Origin: Helianthus annuus
Lineage: Eukaryota; Streptophyta; Magnoliopsida; Asterales; Asteraceae
Assembly (NCBI RefSeq): GCF_002127325.2
Contig: NC_035435.2
Coordinates: forward strand, 122,569,127-122,633,126
DNA: 64,000 nucleotides
Direction: 5' to 3'
Shown here piece after piece: positions 11,576 to 24,969 of the stretch. The translations under genes and the position numbers were made by a program. Within the stretch, counting starts at the first letter, position 1, and every line of letters begins with the position of its first letter. The notes beneath the pieces were generated by a model. It was not told the origin of the DNA and made no database searches. It worked only from the letters and a program-made list of their open reading frames with translations.

Positions 11576-12160
11576 ATGTTTGTAATACAGATGTCAAATG
11601 AAATGGCATGTGACCAAGAAATAGAGACTAGTAATGGAAACTCTTTGGATAGGAACACTATAGAAAATATAATAGCTCAAAGAATATCGAATGCCATACC
11701 TTCGATCATTGAAGCTATTAAAATTTATGTGCCTATAAATAAAGATCGTACTATACACTGTAGGCATACTTACCACTTCAACCTAACCCTAGTAGTAATG
11801 GAAATCATGATATTCGTATCAAAACTTCATCTTCCAAACGAAAGAAAATCACAACCTATAACTACTTCTATAAGGAATTCTGCTCTGACAAATCATGCAA
11901 GGACAAAGAAATGAAACCAACAATCATGCAACCTATTTACGATAACCATAACAAGAAACATGCAAGAAAACGCTATTCTAAGAAGACACTTCGCTGTAAT
12001 TTCTGCAAGCTGGACATGCAGAGGAAGAATGTAGAAGGAAAACTAATGTATGTTACAAATGCGGAGACCCAGGCCACATTCATCCCTACTACCTGAAACT
12101 ATCTAAGGCACCCGAAACCGAAGATCGAAACCCCGATGAAGCTAAGGAGAATGCATAGAT
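11576..12160 (+). pseudogene. Gypsy gag remnant with zinc knuckle
   Basis: The first frame (11576-11914) contains IENIIAQRISNAIPSIIEAI, which resembles the N-terminal helix of plant gypsy Gag. After frameshifts and stops, a readable CYKCGDPGHIHPYY appears near 12050-12095. It has the Cys-x2-Cys-x4-His spacing of a CCHC knuckle, but the last Cys is replaced. A further scrap near 12180-12280 resembles the region before a retroviral-type protease. Gag would package the element RNA; here it is too broken to work. Confidence 0.55.
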
Positions 12161-12169
12161 GTTTACAAC

Positions 12170-13480
12170 ACCGGAGGCAACAACAACTTTTAAACTAAAC
12201 ACCCTTATGTTTTGTCGATGCTAAAGTATTAATTGACTTTTAATTCCGATCAAAATTCTATAAATAAAAGGGTCTCTATTTTTCTTTTATAGAGCCAACT
12301 CTCATTTGTCTCGTCTCTTGATATGTTCTTATGTCATACATGCATTACCTGTCATACATGTGAACTCACTTCAAAAGATCATTTACTCATGAGATTTAAT
12401 AAATATTTTCGTTATACTCATTTTGATAAATTTCCTCCTTTGATTTTAAAAATGCTGACTTTTGATAATCGAGTCAACAAATTTCTTGGAAAACTCCTCT
12501 TCTTTTTAGAGTTACCAGATTTTCATTAAAACCATTTCTTGTCAATACATATATCCATTGTTGGAATATGTCCAAACCAAACTCAATTTGTTTGAACTTG
12601 TTTATTCAATTCAAAATCCCATATGATAAATTGAGATTATCATATTCCAAATAATCTTATTTGTTTGAATCATAGTAGACCTGTTCAAAGTCTACAACTC
12701 CAATAAATCGTTTGTTAAACCACGACACCTTGCGGTGGCAATTTCTTTGAAACTTGGACTCATTTCGTTTTCACACCCGAGATACGAAATTATCTATTTA
12801 TTGATTCGTTATCCGAAACCAGTCTTAATACAATTTTGTGTTAAGATTCCAGTATACCTCCAATATTTCTTTCATCATTTAAATCCTACAAATTCATTTC
12901 TATGTTCATTTGAACATCCTATCTTTTGAATATCCAGATTCACTTCATTTGAAACTTTCAGTTAATTTCGAGAACGGTGAATTCGTTCGGTCACCGTAAT
13001 CATTGAATTCTTTCAATCACAACAACACCTTGCAGTGTCTGTATAAATTTGTAGCCTGTGCTAATAATAAACCATGATCATATCAATCCATACGTCATTC
13101 GTTTGACTCATCATTCAAGTAGTCTTGATACAATTATGTATTAAGACCATGATACACTAAATTCTATTCTATTTTCGGTGTATCTCTGCCATTTGAATGA
13201 ATTTCACTGATTTCTGGTTTGATCATTGACAAATCATTTTTCATACTTCTATCTTTAATGGAGATTATTGATTCAGAATTCCTTTTTAAACAAACAAAGT
13301 AAGTTCTCTTTTGGCATTGGATCCTATTGTCCCTAAAGGTCATTTACATTCAATTCATATGTCTCTATTGGTCTCATGAAACCTAATTGTATCACGTTCA
13401 GTTAATAATTCTTGGAACTAATCAAAACATTTATGTTTCTCATTTTCTTCGATGTCCTTAGAAAAATCTCACTAAAGATT
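12170..13480. other. Gypsy interior, no readable coding
   Basis: AT-rich sequence with short open frames only. The words CACCTTGCGGTGG/CACCTTGCAGTG occur twice (about 12726 and 13026). No family recognised. Confidence 0.4.
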
Positions 13481-13770
13481 CGTCTGCTAAGCGTTTTTGT
13501 AAGATTTCATACATCATTTCTGTCAGTTGTAGCTGATAAGCTACGAGTTCAATTCGTTAATAAATGGTCCAATGTACTTGACTTCCCTCTTTAACAACTC
13601 TAACTACCCCTTTCTATAAGAGAAACTTTAAACAATACCTTATCTCCCACTTGAAATATTTTCATTTGCTATCTACATAACTCTTTTGATAATCTCGTTT
13701 TGCTTTAACTTGAATTATCTTGCCAATTGTTTCTTACACTATCTCGAGCCCAGATAAGTTGTTTTTCTCC
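13480..13770 (-). pseudogene. Integrase C-terminal fragment in reverse orientation
   Basis: On the minus strand, across frameshifts, I read GLEIV-ETIGKIIQVKAKRDYQKSYVDSK and then FQVGDKVLFKVS. This matches the end of the catalytic core and the GPY/F region of plant Ty3/gypsy integrase (family pattern: ..QSYADKRRRPLEFQVGDRVMLKVSP..). Integrase joins element DNA to the genome. The host element reads on the plus strand, so this segment was inverted or inserted separately. Confidence 0.55.
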
Positions 13771-13911
13771 AAGTTACCTTCCAACCAAGAGGAGTTCAGA
13801 ACTTCCATTCGTTATGCTTCCAAAGACGCTTTAACACTGTTTTTACTAACCACATGACTTGATCTAACTCCGAGAAAATATCGTAGCCCAAATCTTGAGG
13901 ACGAGATTTAA

Positions 13912-13927
13912 AACAAGGTAGGGAGGA
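13912..13927 (+). promoter_or_regulatory. Polypurine tract of gypsy element
   Basis: ACAAGGTAGGGAGGA directly before the 3' LTR, the usual primer for plus-strand DNA synthesis. Just upstream, GAGGACGAGATTT resembles the short tail that commonly follows the pol stop codon in plant gypsy elements. Confidence 0.65.
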
Positions 13928-15326
13928 TATAACAACCCTCCAAAATTTTTTCCGATACTCCTAAAATATTTAGAACATCCCTATACGTCCTAAAATACAC
14001 CATGTGTACGTAAAATAGGCCCAAAATACCTTTATATAATTAAAGATCAAATAAAAACAATAAATCAAATCTGTCGCGGGGCGCGACAGATTGCTTCTGA
14101 TTCTATGCGGGCCGCGAGCGAGTGACAAACGGCGAAACCACATCGTGCCACATGGCAGGACACGCGTCAACCTCACCCGATGACTCAGCACACCAGTTGC
14201 CGCCTTAGGGTCCCTCGCGGGGCGCGTAAGCCCCTTCCCCATCTGTCGCGGGGCGCGACAAAGTGCCGAACAAGCACTATAAATAGATGCCATCGGCATT
14301 CAATTGCAATTCGTTCATAAAAATCAATTCTCTCTCAATTTCTGAATACTAATTATTATACTCGGGCATTATACCCCCTAATTAGCGAAGCTCTGCCTCG
14401 TTGTAAGTATTTTAACCCACGGTTACGTATTAGATACGCTGCCCGATTTATCTAGTGCTCCGTAACGGCTATCGAGGTTCTGCCCGACGTAGTCGTTGGA
14501 GTTCTGTCTCGGGGAGGGTATAACTAATGTAAATTTGGGTTATTATACTAACGCGTGTGAATTATTTAAAATTTATAGATTATAACCAGGAAGCCACAGG
14601 AAATTACCTTAAATAGCAATGTGAGTAATCCTTCTATTCGTAAACCCTTTTTTTGTGAGTAATCTCCTTTTTGCAAACTGCTTTTACAAAACCTCAAATG
14701 CTTAACATTATATTAAACATTGAGTATTTGTATTCTACAATTATCGTCTGTATGTTGGGGTTTTGTATACAAAATTTGTTACTACACTGTGAGTAGTAAC
14801 ATGACCACAAGTCTGGTTGACAGTACCATGGGTGGTAATTAAGGTAGATGGAAACAAATGTAATTACGTGATCGTCCTCAATGCTGTAGACTGATAAAAC
14901 CTGTTTTGATTAAACTGGGATTCACTCACCAGTATTTCTTGCTGATAAAATGTTTTAAACACGTGTTTCAGGTAACTTAGTGTGAAAGCTCATAAAAGCC
15001 AGCTGGAGAGCACTAAAGATTTAGAAAAGTGGCTATAAAAGTTACCAAACTAAAAAGGAGAATTGTTTTCAATAACTGGGATTATTCCCTATAAATGTAT
15101 TATAAATAAAATCGGGTTTTGTCCCACTTGTTTATTATAAAAGTATTATCAGAAAAAATTGGGTTTTATCCCAGTATTCTATTTTAAAGATTTTGGTGTT
15201 TAACTCTGATAAAATATTTCCTAACTACGGTCCTGATGAAATTTCCGCTGCCAAATTAATAAACACCGATACCATCTGACTGGCTCGTAGCTCCCGCTCC
15301 CAAGGTAGGGGTCGGGGGCTGTGACA
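13928..15326 (+). repeat. 3' LTR of gypsy element
   Basis: 1399 bp, colinear with 7712-9107 and with the same ends. It has the same palindrome, TATA box and terminal GGGGGCTGTGACA, and is followed by the second TCCAC copy. Confidence 0.9.
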
Positions 15327-15331
15327 TCCAC

Positions 15332-15580
15332 CCTAAGTATCGTTCTTCATGCGTCATCACTAGTTCCCTGCAATATGTATTAAAATAAAATCAACAAAAG
15401 TTGGCGAGTATACAAGTTTGAATACATAGCATAATTGTGACTAAAAGTTGTCTCATATCCAACATGGTAGTTTGCATACATTGTTTATTATAATATTAGC
15501 ATGTGTTAACTATAAGTCAAACCAAAGTATACCGCAATCATGCATATCCTTGTCGCCGAAACGACAAGGCCGTAATATAA
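15332..15580 (-). mobile_element. Older gypsy LTR fragment, right half
   Basis: Continues the LTR interrupted at 7711. No coding. The true far end is unclear. Confidence 0.35.
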
Positions 15581-15972
15581 ATTACTTAACAATACCATAA
15601 GAGTACGGGTGGTGCGTTAATCCTATAGCGCTATAATTGTTAAGGTAGGCTTGCAAAGTTAATGAGCATATAGAACACAAGAATAAATATAGCATGTAAC
15701 CACAATAATGTAACAAGTGCAGAATTGAAAACCTAGGTCTTCTATTTTGGAACCCTAGATGCAATATTCAGCAACAATGGTTTCTAATTTGAAACCCTAC
15801 GCGGCGGCTATGCTAGCAGCGGGAAGATGAATGGCGGCGGCTACTGGGTTTCTGAAACCCTAGTCGCGATCTGTAGTAGCAACGATGAACACGTCTTCAA
15901 TCGGAACCCTAGTCCGACATGTATCTTCTTCTTCACCTCTTTTGCTACTAGTTCGTGTAAATCGATCAAGAG
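15581..15972 (-). mobile_element. Copia 5' leader remnant
   Basis: Lies downstream, in minus-strand reading, of the primer-binding site at 15979-15990. It carries three copies of CTAGGGTTTC/CTAGGGTTCC and a GCCGCCGCCAT segment typical of a transcribed leader. No gag is readable before the fragment ends. Confidence 0.4.
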
Positions 15973-15978
15973 CCTGAG

Positions 15979-15990
15979 CTCTGATACCAG
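15979..15990 (-). promoter_or_regulatory. Primer-binding site (tRNA-iMet type), minus strand
   Basis: Reverse complement of GCTCTGATACCA gives TGGTATCAGAGC, immediately left of the LTR starting at 15992. It assigns this LTR as a 5' LTR for sequence to its left. Confidence 0.7.
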
Positions 15991-15991
15991 T

Positions 15992-16426
15992 TGTTAGGTT
16001 AGAATACGATTCACATAAACACTAGAACAATATGCAGCAAGCTCACGCACTCACACACTCTAAATCACAAGAACAAGAACACAAGATTTATAGTGGTTCG
16101 ATCAAGCTTGATCTACATCCACTCTCCACAACTAGTTATTTCTTTGTATTAGGTGCTCAAAGTGTTACAGTACATGAATGAGAAGTATTTGGGTTATAAT
16201 TAGGTTACTCAGGAGTACTCCTAGGTATTAGTCTAGATAATGACTAATTCCTTTTCCTGAGTCAAATCCTCCATAACCCAACAAATTGAAGTAAAGTAAA
16301 TATTATTTTTCACAAATACAAGGAAACTTATTCAATTACAATCTTCTAATTGTGGAAAAGATATTTACCATGAACATATCAAGCTAGATAATGACATTTT
16401 ATCCCTTTTCAACTTGATTTCTAACA
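15992..16426 (-). repeat. Copia-type LTR A, 435 bp
   Basis: Plus strand begins TGTTAGGTTAG and ends TTTCTAACA. A primer-binding site flanks it on the left and RNase H debris on the right, so it looks like a 5' LTR on one side and a 3' LTR on the other. Its right 110 bases resemble the diverged LTR at 16858-17030. Confidence 0.65.
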
Positions 16427-16429
16427 CCC

Positions 16430-16820
16430 GCGTCAAACAAAGAGTGGCAGACAAACACCAAGTTTAGCATGTAAGGCTTTTGGTAAAATTGTTTGCCGAT
16501 TGAGGCTTGGTAGGAACAAACTTAGTATATAAGCATCTTGATGAAACACATTCACGAGCAAAGTGGTAATCAATGCTGATATGTTTACCCATTTTGTAAG
16601 AAGCACAATTTCGACTGAGAAAGATAGAGTTGAGATTTTCACAAAGGAGTGTAGATCAATTCAGTGGCAAAGCATGAAGTTCATGGAGAAGGTGTGTTGT
16701 CCACACAATTTCGCAGTTGTGTTAGCCATAGCACAATATTCATATTCAAAGCTGGATCTTGACATAGTTGATTGCTTTTTAGAGACAAGATTTCCATTGA
16801 GAAAAATATGGAGTAATTAC
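16430..16820 (-). pseudogene. Ty1/copia RNase H remnant
   Basis: Minus-strand reading across frameshifts gives KKQSTMSRSSFEYEYCAMANT and then KHISIDYHFARE followed by SANNFTKSL. These match the family landmarks KKQSTVSRSSTEAEYRAMA, KHIDIDYHFVRE and LADIFTKSLP of copia RNase H, which removes RNA from the RNA:DNA hybrid during reverse transcription. There are several stops and frame changes, and the rest of pol is missing. Confidence 0.7.
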
Positions 16821-16842
16821 CATTGGTGGGGCCTCTTGTTGC

Positions 16843-17030
16843 TCTGATATCATGTAGTGTACGTTTATAAAGATTCATCTCAAATTACAATGTGTTATTA
16901 ATTACTATATAAATACAAGAAAACTATATACAATCTCGTATTTGTGAAGAGATATTTTTACAATTTACTACATATAACAAACTAGATAAAATTAAATTTC
17001 AATTTGTTCTTTTTAATTTGATCTCTAATA
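16843..17030 (-). repeat. Diverged copia LTR B with primer site
   Basis: GCTCTGATATCATG at about 16843-16856 is a mutated primer-binding site (minus strand). The following block to about 17030 resembles the right part of LTR A: ACAATCT..., GTGGAAAAGATATTT / GTGAAGAGATATTTTTAC, CTAGATAA. It suggests an internally deleted, old copia copy between LTRs A and B. Confidence 0.45.
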
Positions 17031-17952
17031 GTTCTTACGACGGATGGTGATGGTGGTGCATAGGTAATGCCATAATGGTTCTCACGGAGGATGGTGGTGG
17101 TGATAATGTCTGAATGAGAAATGACCTATTAATTAACTAAATAATAAATATGTAGCATTTATTATTTGGTTAATATATAACATCCTCTTACAAATCGTTA
17201 TCTTTCTAACTCTACACTTGAAAATGAAGATGCTAATGAAGAAAAGTTGAGACTTTCAGTGAGAGAAAGATGGTGACTTTTAGAGAGAGAAAGAGAAGGC
17301 AACTGTATACCAACAGTACAAGATGGTATCAATAATCTTGAATAGCTAATATTAAGATGATAATGAAGAAAAAAATGTGTGACACACAGCAAAGCGAGTG
17401 GAGGACAACCACCCATTGGTTCAACTCCTTTGGATTTGGTTTCCATTTCTCACCTCATATTACTCATCTCCTTCATTTGTCCTCATCCTTTTTCTTGATA
17501 TTTTTTATTTATTTTTATAGATTTTTTTTTTTTAAATTTATCCAGATGTCATTGTCTTGTATGTCGAATAATCTTTTAAAGTTTGTTTGGTTATCTTCAC
17601 TTGTTATCTATCTTGGGCTTTGCCCCTCTCACCAAAAATACCAAGTGTCCAAAAGGTTAGCTTTAATTTCTTGATCCTATCATTGCTTATGTGTTCATCA
17701 TAAAGATTTATAATTTCTATCTTAATTTAGTTATTTCTTCATTGGGTATGTTGATTTCTAAGCGTATAGTATTATATTAGTATACATAAAATGCTCAAGT
17801 TGCAGTTTCTTGAAGTTAATTATGTTGATTTAAGAATATTGAGAGATATATAATTTGAAAAACTAATGTGGCATATGTATATAATAATTTGATTATTGAT
17901 TCTTGAATCACTTATGACAAATCAAGATTTTGTTGTAGGGTAGTGAAGAAAA
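17031..17952 (+). promoter_or_regulatory. Putative promoter and 5' leader of glycolate oxidase
   Basis: No gene, but probably the promoter and transcribed leader. An inverted CCAAT box (ATTGG, 17415-17419) and a GATAA I-box-like word (17359-17363) are present, as in many light-regulated plant promoters. There is no unambiguous TATA box; TTTATAGATTT near 17510 is a candidate. A leader intron is likely: donor AAAAG|GTTAG at 17655/17656, and acceptor TTGTTGTAG| ending at 17938, 14 bases before the ATG. An intron just before the start codon is plausible here, but cDNA would have to confirm it. Confidence 0.4.
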
Positions 17953-21200
<3,248 letters not shown>

Positions 21201-21489
21201 ACAAAAACATGATACGGTCATAAGCATCTCGACTTTTAATGGCACATTATAAGGTATATACCTTGTGTTACGGTTGCAAAACTCATATTGTTTCCTTGTA
21301 TAATGTTCGTTTCTGAATGATCGGCTGTATGGATGTATAATTCTTAAAGGTTCATGGCTTTACTTATATATATGTGGTTAATTAATAATTGTATACATAT
21401 GATCCACATTTAACTTGGATAATAACTTAATATATTAAACATGAATTCGTAAAACTATTTGGAAAATAACATAATATATTAAACATGAA
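21201..21489 (+). other. 3' flank of glycolate oxidase
   Basis: Probable 3' UTR and downstream sequence. No canonical AATAAA is evident, which is common in plants. A duplicated phrase, ATAACHTAATATATTAAACATGAA, occurs at about 21421 and 21467. Confidence 0.4.
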
Positions 21490-21790
21490 CTAGTTGTTTA
21501 CCATGCGCGCGCGTTGCGGCGCGCTAAACCAAATCGTTCTATAAGAATGACAAAACATGTCAAATAACAAAAAGTAGCTCGAACTAAAACGTAACGTATT
21601 TTCGGTACCGGTTCGGCACCGGTGTTCACCGATTTTTACCCTCAAATACCGGTGTTGTACCAGTACCAACCGGTACCGAACCGTACCGTACCAGGTATAT
21701 TCGGTACCGATACATACTTTTGGGGATTTCGGTAACGGTATTTTCGGTACCGATTGGTACCGAGCTCATAAAATCCTGTAACAACGTAGC
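21490..21790 (-). mobile_element. Helitron-like 3' end with GGTACC-rich body
   Basis: On the minus strand GCGCGCCGCAACGCGCGCGC forms a short GC hairpin, followed by CTAG (21490-21493) and T. Positions 21600-21770 are packed with GGTACC and ACCGGT palindromes, the same body type as 1490-1975. Non-autonomous; the far end is undefined. Confidence 0.4.
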
Positions 21791-21815
21791 AATACAAGTA
21801 ATTGCACAGTTTAGA

Positions 21816-22013
21816 TTACCTTTTATACACACAGTAAGTAAACTGACTGACATCATTCTTCAAACGATTCGAGATAAACGATGCGTAACCAGTCATATCC
21901 GGCATCGTGGAGTGCATTAAAAAGGGAGCAATTGAACGATTGGATGCTGGGCTAGGTGTTTCTTGGAATGCCCACGGATTTTTCGGGTCAAAACCTCGAT
22001 TATGAGGATTCAT
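21816..22013 (-). pseudogene. N-terminal fragment of Harbinger ORF1-like protein
   Basis: The open frame starts MNPHNRGFDPKNPWAFQETP and keeps a Pro/Ser-rich segment, then loses similarity near residue 45. The opening resembles the N-terminus of plant Harbinger-associated Myb/SANT-like proteins. The adjacent tandem array (22140-23050) is made of Harbinger termini, and in minus reading it would be upstream of this start. The DNA-binding domain is missing, so it is a remnant. Confidence 0.45.
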
Positions 22014-22132
22014 TTTTTCGTATTATGGTTGGATGAGAATTTTTTTTTTAAAAATAAGATAGAGATCATTATAGAAGAGGTGGAGTAGTTGTGGTAAAAA
22101 ATGAATAAAAGTGTGAGTATTTATAGTGAATA

Positions 22133-23052
22133 GATATTTTTTTAAACACATAGCCGTTGGCCAACGGCTAGCCCAAACGGCTACTTGTCTTGGCCAATGA
22201 GATCCCACCATGTCATCTTGATAGCCCCGCCCAACGCCCGGGCTGAAACCCCCGCCCAAGAGGCCACGCCGAAACGCAAGCCCACCCGGGGTGGTGATTT
22301 GGGCGTTTGTACCCAACCCACGCCACAACCCCAGCCCCATACCCCATATTCTAATATTTCCTAGATCTTTTTTTTTAACACATAGCCGTTGGCCAACGGC
22401 TAGCCCAAACGGCTACTTGTCTTGGCCAATGAGATCCCGCCATGTCATCTTGATAGCCCCGCCCAACGCCCGGGCTAAAACCCCCGCCGAAGAGGCCACG
22501 CCGAAACCCAAGCCCACCCGGGGTGGTGATTTGGACGTTTATACCCAACCCACGCCACAACCCCCGCCCCATGCCCCATATTCTAATAATTCTTAGATCT
22601 TTTTTAACACATAGTCGTTGGCCAACGGCTAGCCCAAACGGCTACTTGTCTTGGCCAATGAGATCCCGCCATGTCATCTTGATAGCCCCGCCCAACGCCC
22701 GGGCTGAAACCCCCGCCCAAGGGGCCACGCCGAAACCCAAGCCCACCCGGGGTGGTGACTTGGGCATTTGTACCCAACCCACGCCACAACCTCCGCCCCA
22801 TACCCCATATTATAATATTTCCTAGATCTTTTTTTTAACACATAGCCGTTGGCCAACGGCGCCCAAACGGCTACTTGTCTTGTATTGGCCAATGAGATCC
22901 CGCCATGTCATCTTGATAGCCCCGCCCATCGCCCTGGCTGAAACCCCTGCCCAAGGGGCTACGCCGAAACCCAAGTCCACCCGGGATGGTGACTTCGGCG
23001 TTTGTACTCAACCCACGTCACAACCCCGCCCCATACCCCATATTCTTATATG
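22133..23052. repeat. Tandem array of a Harbinger terminal segment, about 230 bp x 4
   Basis: Four direct units begin near 22133, 22372, 22602 and 22832. Each reads CACATAGCCGTTGGCCAACGG ... GCCCGGGCTGAAAC ... CCCACCCGGGGTGGTGA ... CCCCATACCCCATATTC, then TAATATTTCCTAGATC and a T-run. The G-rich end (reverse GAATATGGGGTATGGGG) matches the terminus of the element at 2561. Each unit includes both terminus and flank, so the unit duplicated in tandem rather than transposing repeatedly. Unit 4 has a small deletion and more changes. Open frames in either direction are repeat shadows. Confidence 0.85.
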
Positions 23053-23311
23053 TCCTAGATCACTATTGATTTAGTTTGTTTTAATTAATTGAAATAACTA
23101 TTTATTTAATTAATATATATATAATTTACTCAATTACTGTTCATTGAGTTTTGTTTTTATTAGTATATAATTCAGGCCCATCTTGTAGTTTAATACTAAG
23201 TGCATTTTTAATTTTATTAAATATTTTTTTTACTATATAAACTCAAAACTTTGTAGATATACAAAGCTATATCTATACTATAGGGTCCTAATAATCACAC
23301 ATGGTAAAATC

Positions 23312-23377
23312 TTATTTTCACATGATGTTTATGAGTCGTATAAGGTTATACGGCCCGTATACACCATGTGAAAATAA
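23312..23377. repeat. Inverted repeat (13-bp arms)
   Basis: TTATTTTCACATG at 23312-23324 and its exact reverse complement CATGTGAAAATAA at 23365-23377 surround a loop that contains GTATACGG-type palindromes. The loop motif TTATACGGCCCGTATAC recurs at about 23413-23431. Possibly a small MITE remnant. Confidence 0.6.
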
Positions 23378-23459
23378 TATCTTTCCAGGTCGTATATAAT
23401 GTATATGATTCAGTTATACGGCCCGTATACATCTGATTTCTATTTTTTTAAAACTATTT

Positions 23460-23640
23460 GACTCGACGTATTATTCCTCGATACGTGTGCGACTAGACGT
23501 AAGATTCCTTGATTCGATGTTATATTCCTTGATTCTCGTGCGACTTATTTGATCAGACGTTATATTACTCGATATTCGTGCGAGTTATTCGATTCGGCGT
23601 TGGATTCCTCGATTCGCGTGTTAATAATTTGAAACAATGT
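23460..23640 (+). repeat. Degenerate minisatellite, roughly 38-bp period
   Basis: Four to five diverged units of the pattern (TCGTGCGACTTATTCGATT)(CGACGTTATATTCCTCGATT). No coding. Confidence 0.55.
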
Positions 23641-23660
23641 AATACTCCCTAAAAACTTAC

Positions 23661-23749
23661 TATATAAACGACACTAATCTTATTCATTTTCATTCAACAT
23701 CTATTCATTCCGCCTATACTTTTCTGTATTCAATTATATTACGTTACCA
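23661..23749 (+). promoter_or_regulatory. Possible promoter and leader of the split ORF
   Basis: An ACTATATAAACGAC TATA box lies at about 23659-23672. A CATTCAAC/CATTCCGCC-type leader follows, with an ATG at 23750. The layout suits a short transposon-encoded gene. Confidence 0.35.
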
Positions 23750-23822
23750 ATGTCATTTTGGGGCGAAAGTAACTTTTCCGGTGGTGACTCGGCTAGCGAG
23801 TCGAATCAGACGAGTTATGATA

Positions 23823-24491
23823 TGAAACACCCATATTTCAATCGGTCAAATACCAAGACTTAAACAAAAAAATTTACGTCCAAATTTAAACTTTTACGCA
23901 TTAATAGAGTAAACTTGGTTATGCATACGAAGTTTAATCCATTTTTAACTAACTGCAAACCATCCAACGTTTACAAAAGTTATGAACACATGTTTTGGGT
24001 AAAGTTTAACAACTACACTTTAACTACATGACACAAAAGTATTTTGACCCATTTACAAGATTTAAGTCGGAAAGCGCGTTGAGGGCAATATGGAGTGTGT
24101 TCGTTCCGAGCGTAGCATGCCATTTAAAGTGTGGCTTTACATATATCACAACAACAAAAACCAAATATCAATTACATGTAATTACATCATGCTAACTTCC
24201 AACAAACATGATACGCATTCATTTATCTTATTCACATACTATGCTCCTTCGACATTCTTCCTTAGTTTCATTATACAACTTCCACTTATTTGACCTGTTC
24301 GCACCAGTCACTTTCATGACCATTCTTATACATAACATTCTTCATTGAACCGTTCATAACGGGTCAATTACATGACCATTCTTTAACATCACATTCTAGT
24401 TTGTTTGACCCGTTCATAGCGGATCATTCGTGTGATCATCCTTTAACATCACATTCTAGTTTGTTTGACCCATTCATAACGGATCATTCGC
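23823..24491 (-). repeat. Truncated 3' LTR of gypsy element
   Basis: Colinear with the start of 34699-36594 but ends inside the GGATCATTCGC repeat region, where RT-coding sequence begins directly. This marks a large internal deletion. It contains the GTTCATARCGGATCATTCG repeats also seen in the other LTR. Confidence 0.8.
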
Positions 24492-24969
24492 AAGATCCAC
24501 GAGAATGCCTTCCGCATTATTACGTGACCCAGAAACTGCACTTCTCTTAGCCAAAAGGCAAATTTGGAAAATTTTGCATAGAGTCTCTCTTTTCGGAGTG
24601 TCTCAAGTACTTCACGCAAATGGTGTGCATGTTCAGACTCGCTTCGATAGTACACCAATATGTCATCTATGAACACTATTACGAATTTGTCTAACATGGA
24701 CCGACATACTTGGTTTATAAGGTCCATAAACGCGGTTGGTGCGTTAGTTAAACCAAAGGACATCACCAAGAACTCGTAACGTTCGTAACGAGTTCTAAAT
24801 GTGGTCTTCGCCACATCTTCTTCCCGCACCCGTAAATGGTGGTATCCCGAGCGCAAGTCGATTTTTGAGAACCAACTTGCCCCTTGCAACTGATCAAAAA
24901 GGTCATCGATTCGGGGCAAGGGATAACGGTTTTTCACCGTTAACTTGATTAGTTCCCGGAAATCCTTGA
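24492..24969 (-). pseudogene. Gypsy reverse transcriptase fragment
   Basis: Reads [19 protein letters not shown], then [16 protein letters not shown] (palm motif, about residue 36), [13 protein letters not shown], and the catalytic FIDDILVY (about residue 101). Then VQFLGHVI, after which an indel breaks the frame. These are in-order landmarks of Ty3/gypsy RT, which copies element RNA into DNA. The upstream part of the same domain lies at 32084-32170 across the nested insertion. The end is cut by the deletion joining RT to the LTR. Confidence 0.85.

Larger units (their letters stand above)
7712..15326 (+). mobile_element. Full-length Ty3/gypsy-type LTR element (decayed), TSD TCCAC
   Basis: Two direct LTRs of about 1.4 kb (7712-9107 and 13928-15326) begin TATAACAACCCT and end GGGGGCTGTGACA. 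The first dinucleotide TA is presumably a mutated TG, shared by both copies. TCCAC flanks the element at 7707-7711 and 15327-15331. A primer-binding site TGGTATCAGAGC lies at 9113-9124, and a purine-rich AAGGTAGGGAGGAT tract directly precedes the second LTR. The 4.8-kb interior is very AT-rich and keeps only gag debris (11576-12160) plus an integrase fragment in the wrong orientation. The element cannot move on its own. Confidence 0.9.

Noticed and set aside
17198..17674. Possible small gene upstream of glycolate oxidase
   Set aside because: 82- and 105-codon frames overlap on opposite strands in what is most likely promoter and leader.
22291..22825. Repeated 65-105 codon ORFs in the 230-bp array
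   Set aside because: They arise from the GC-rich tandem unit and exist on both strands.
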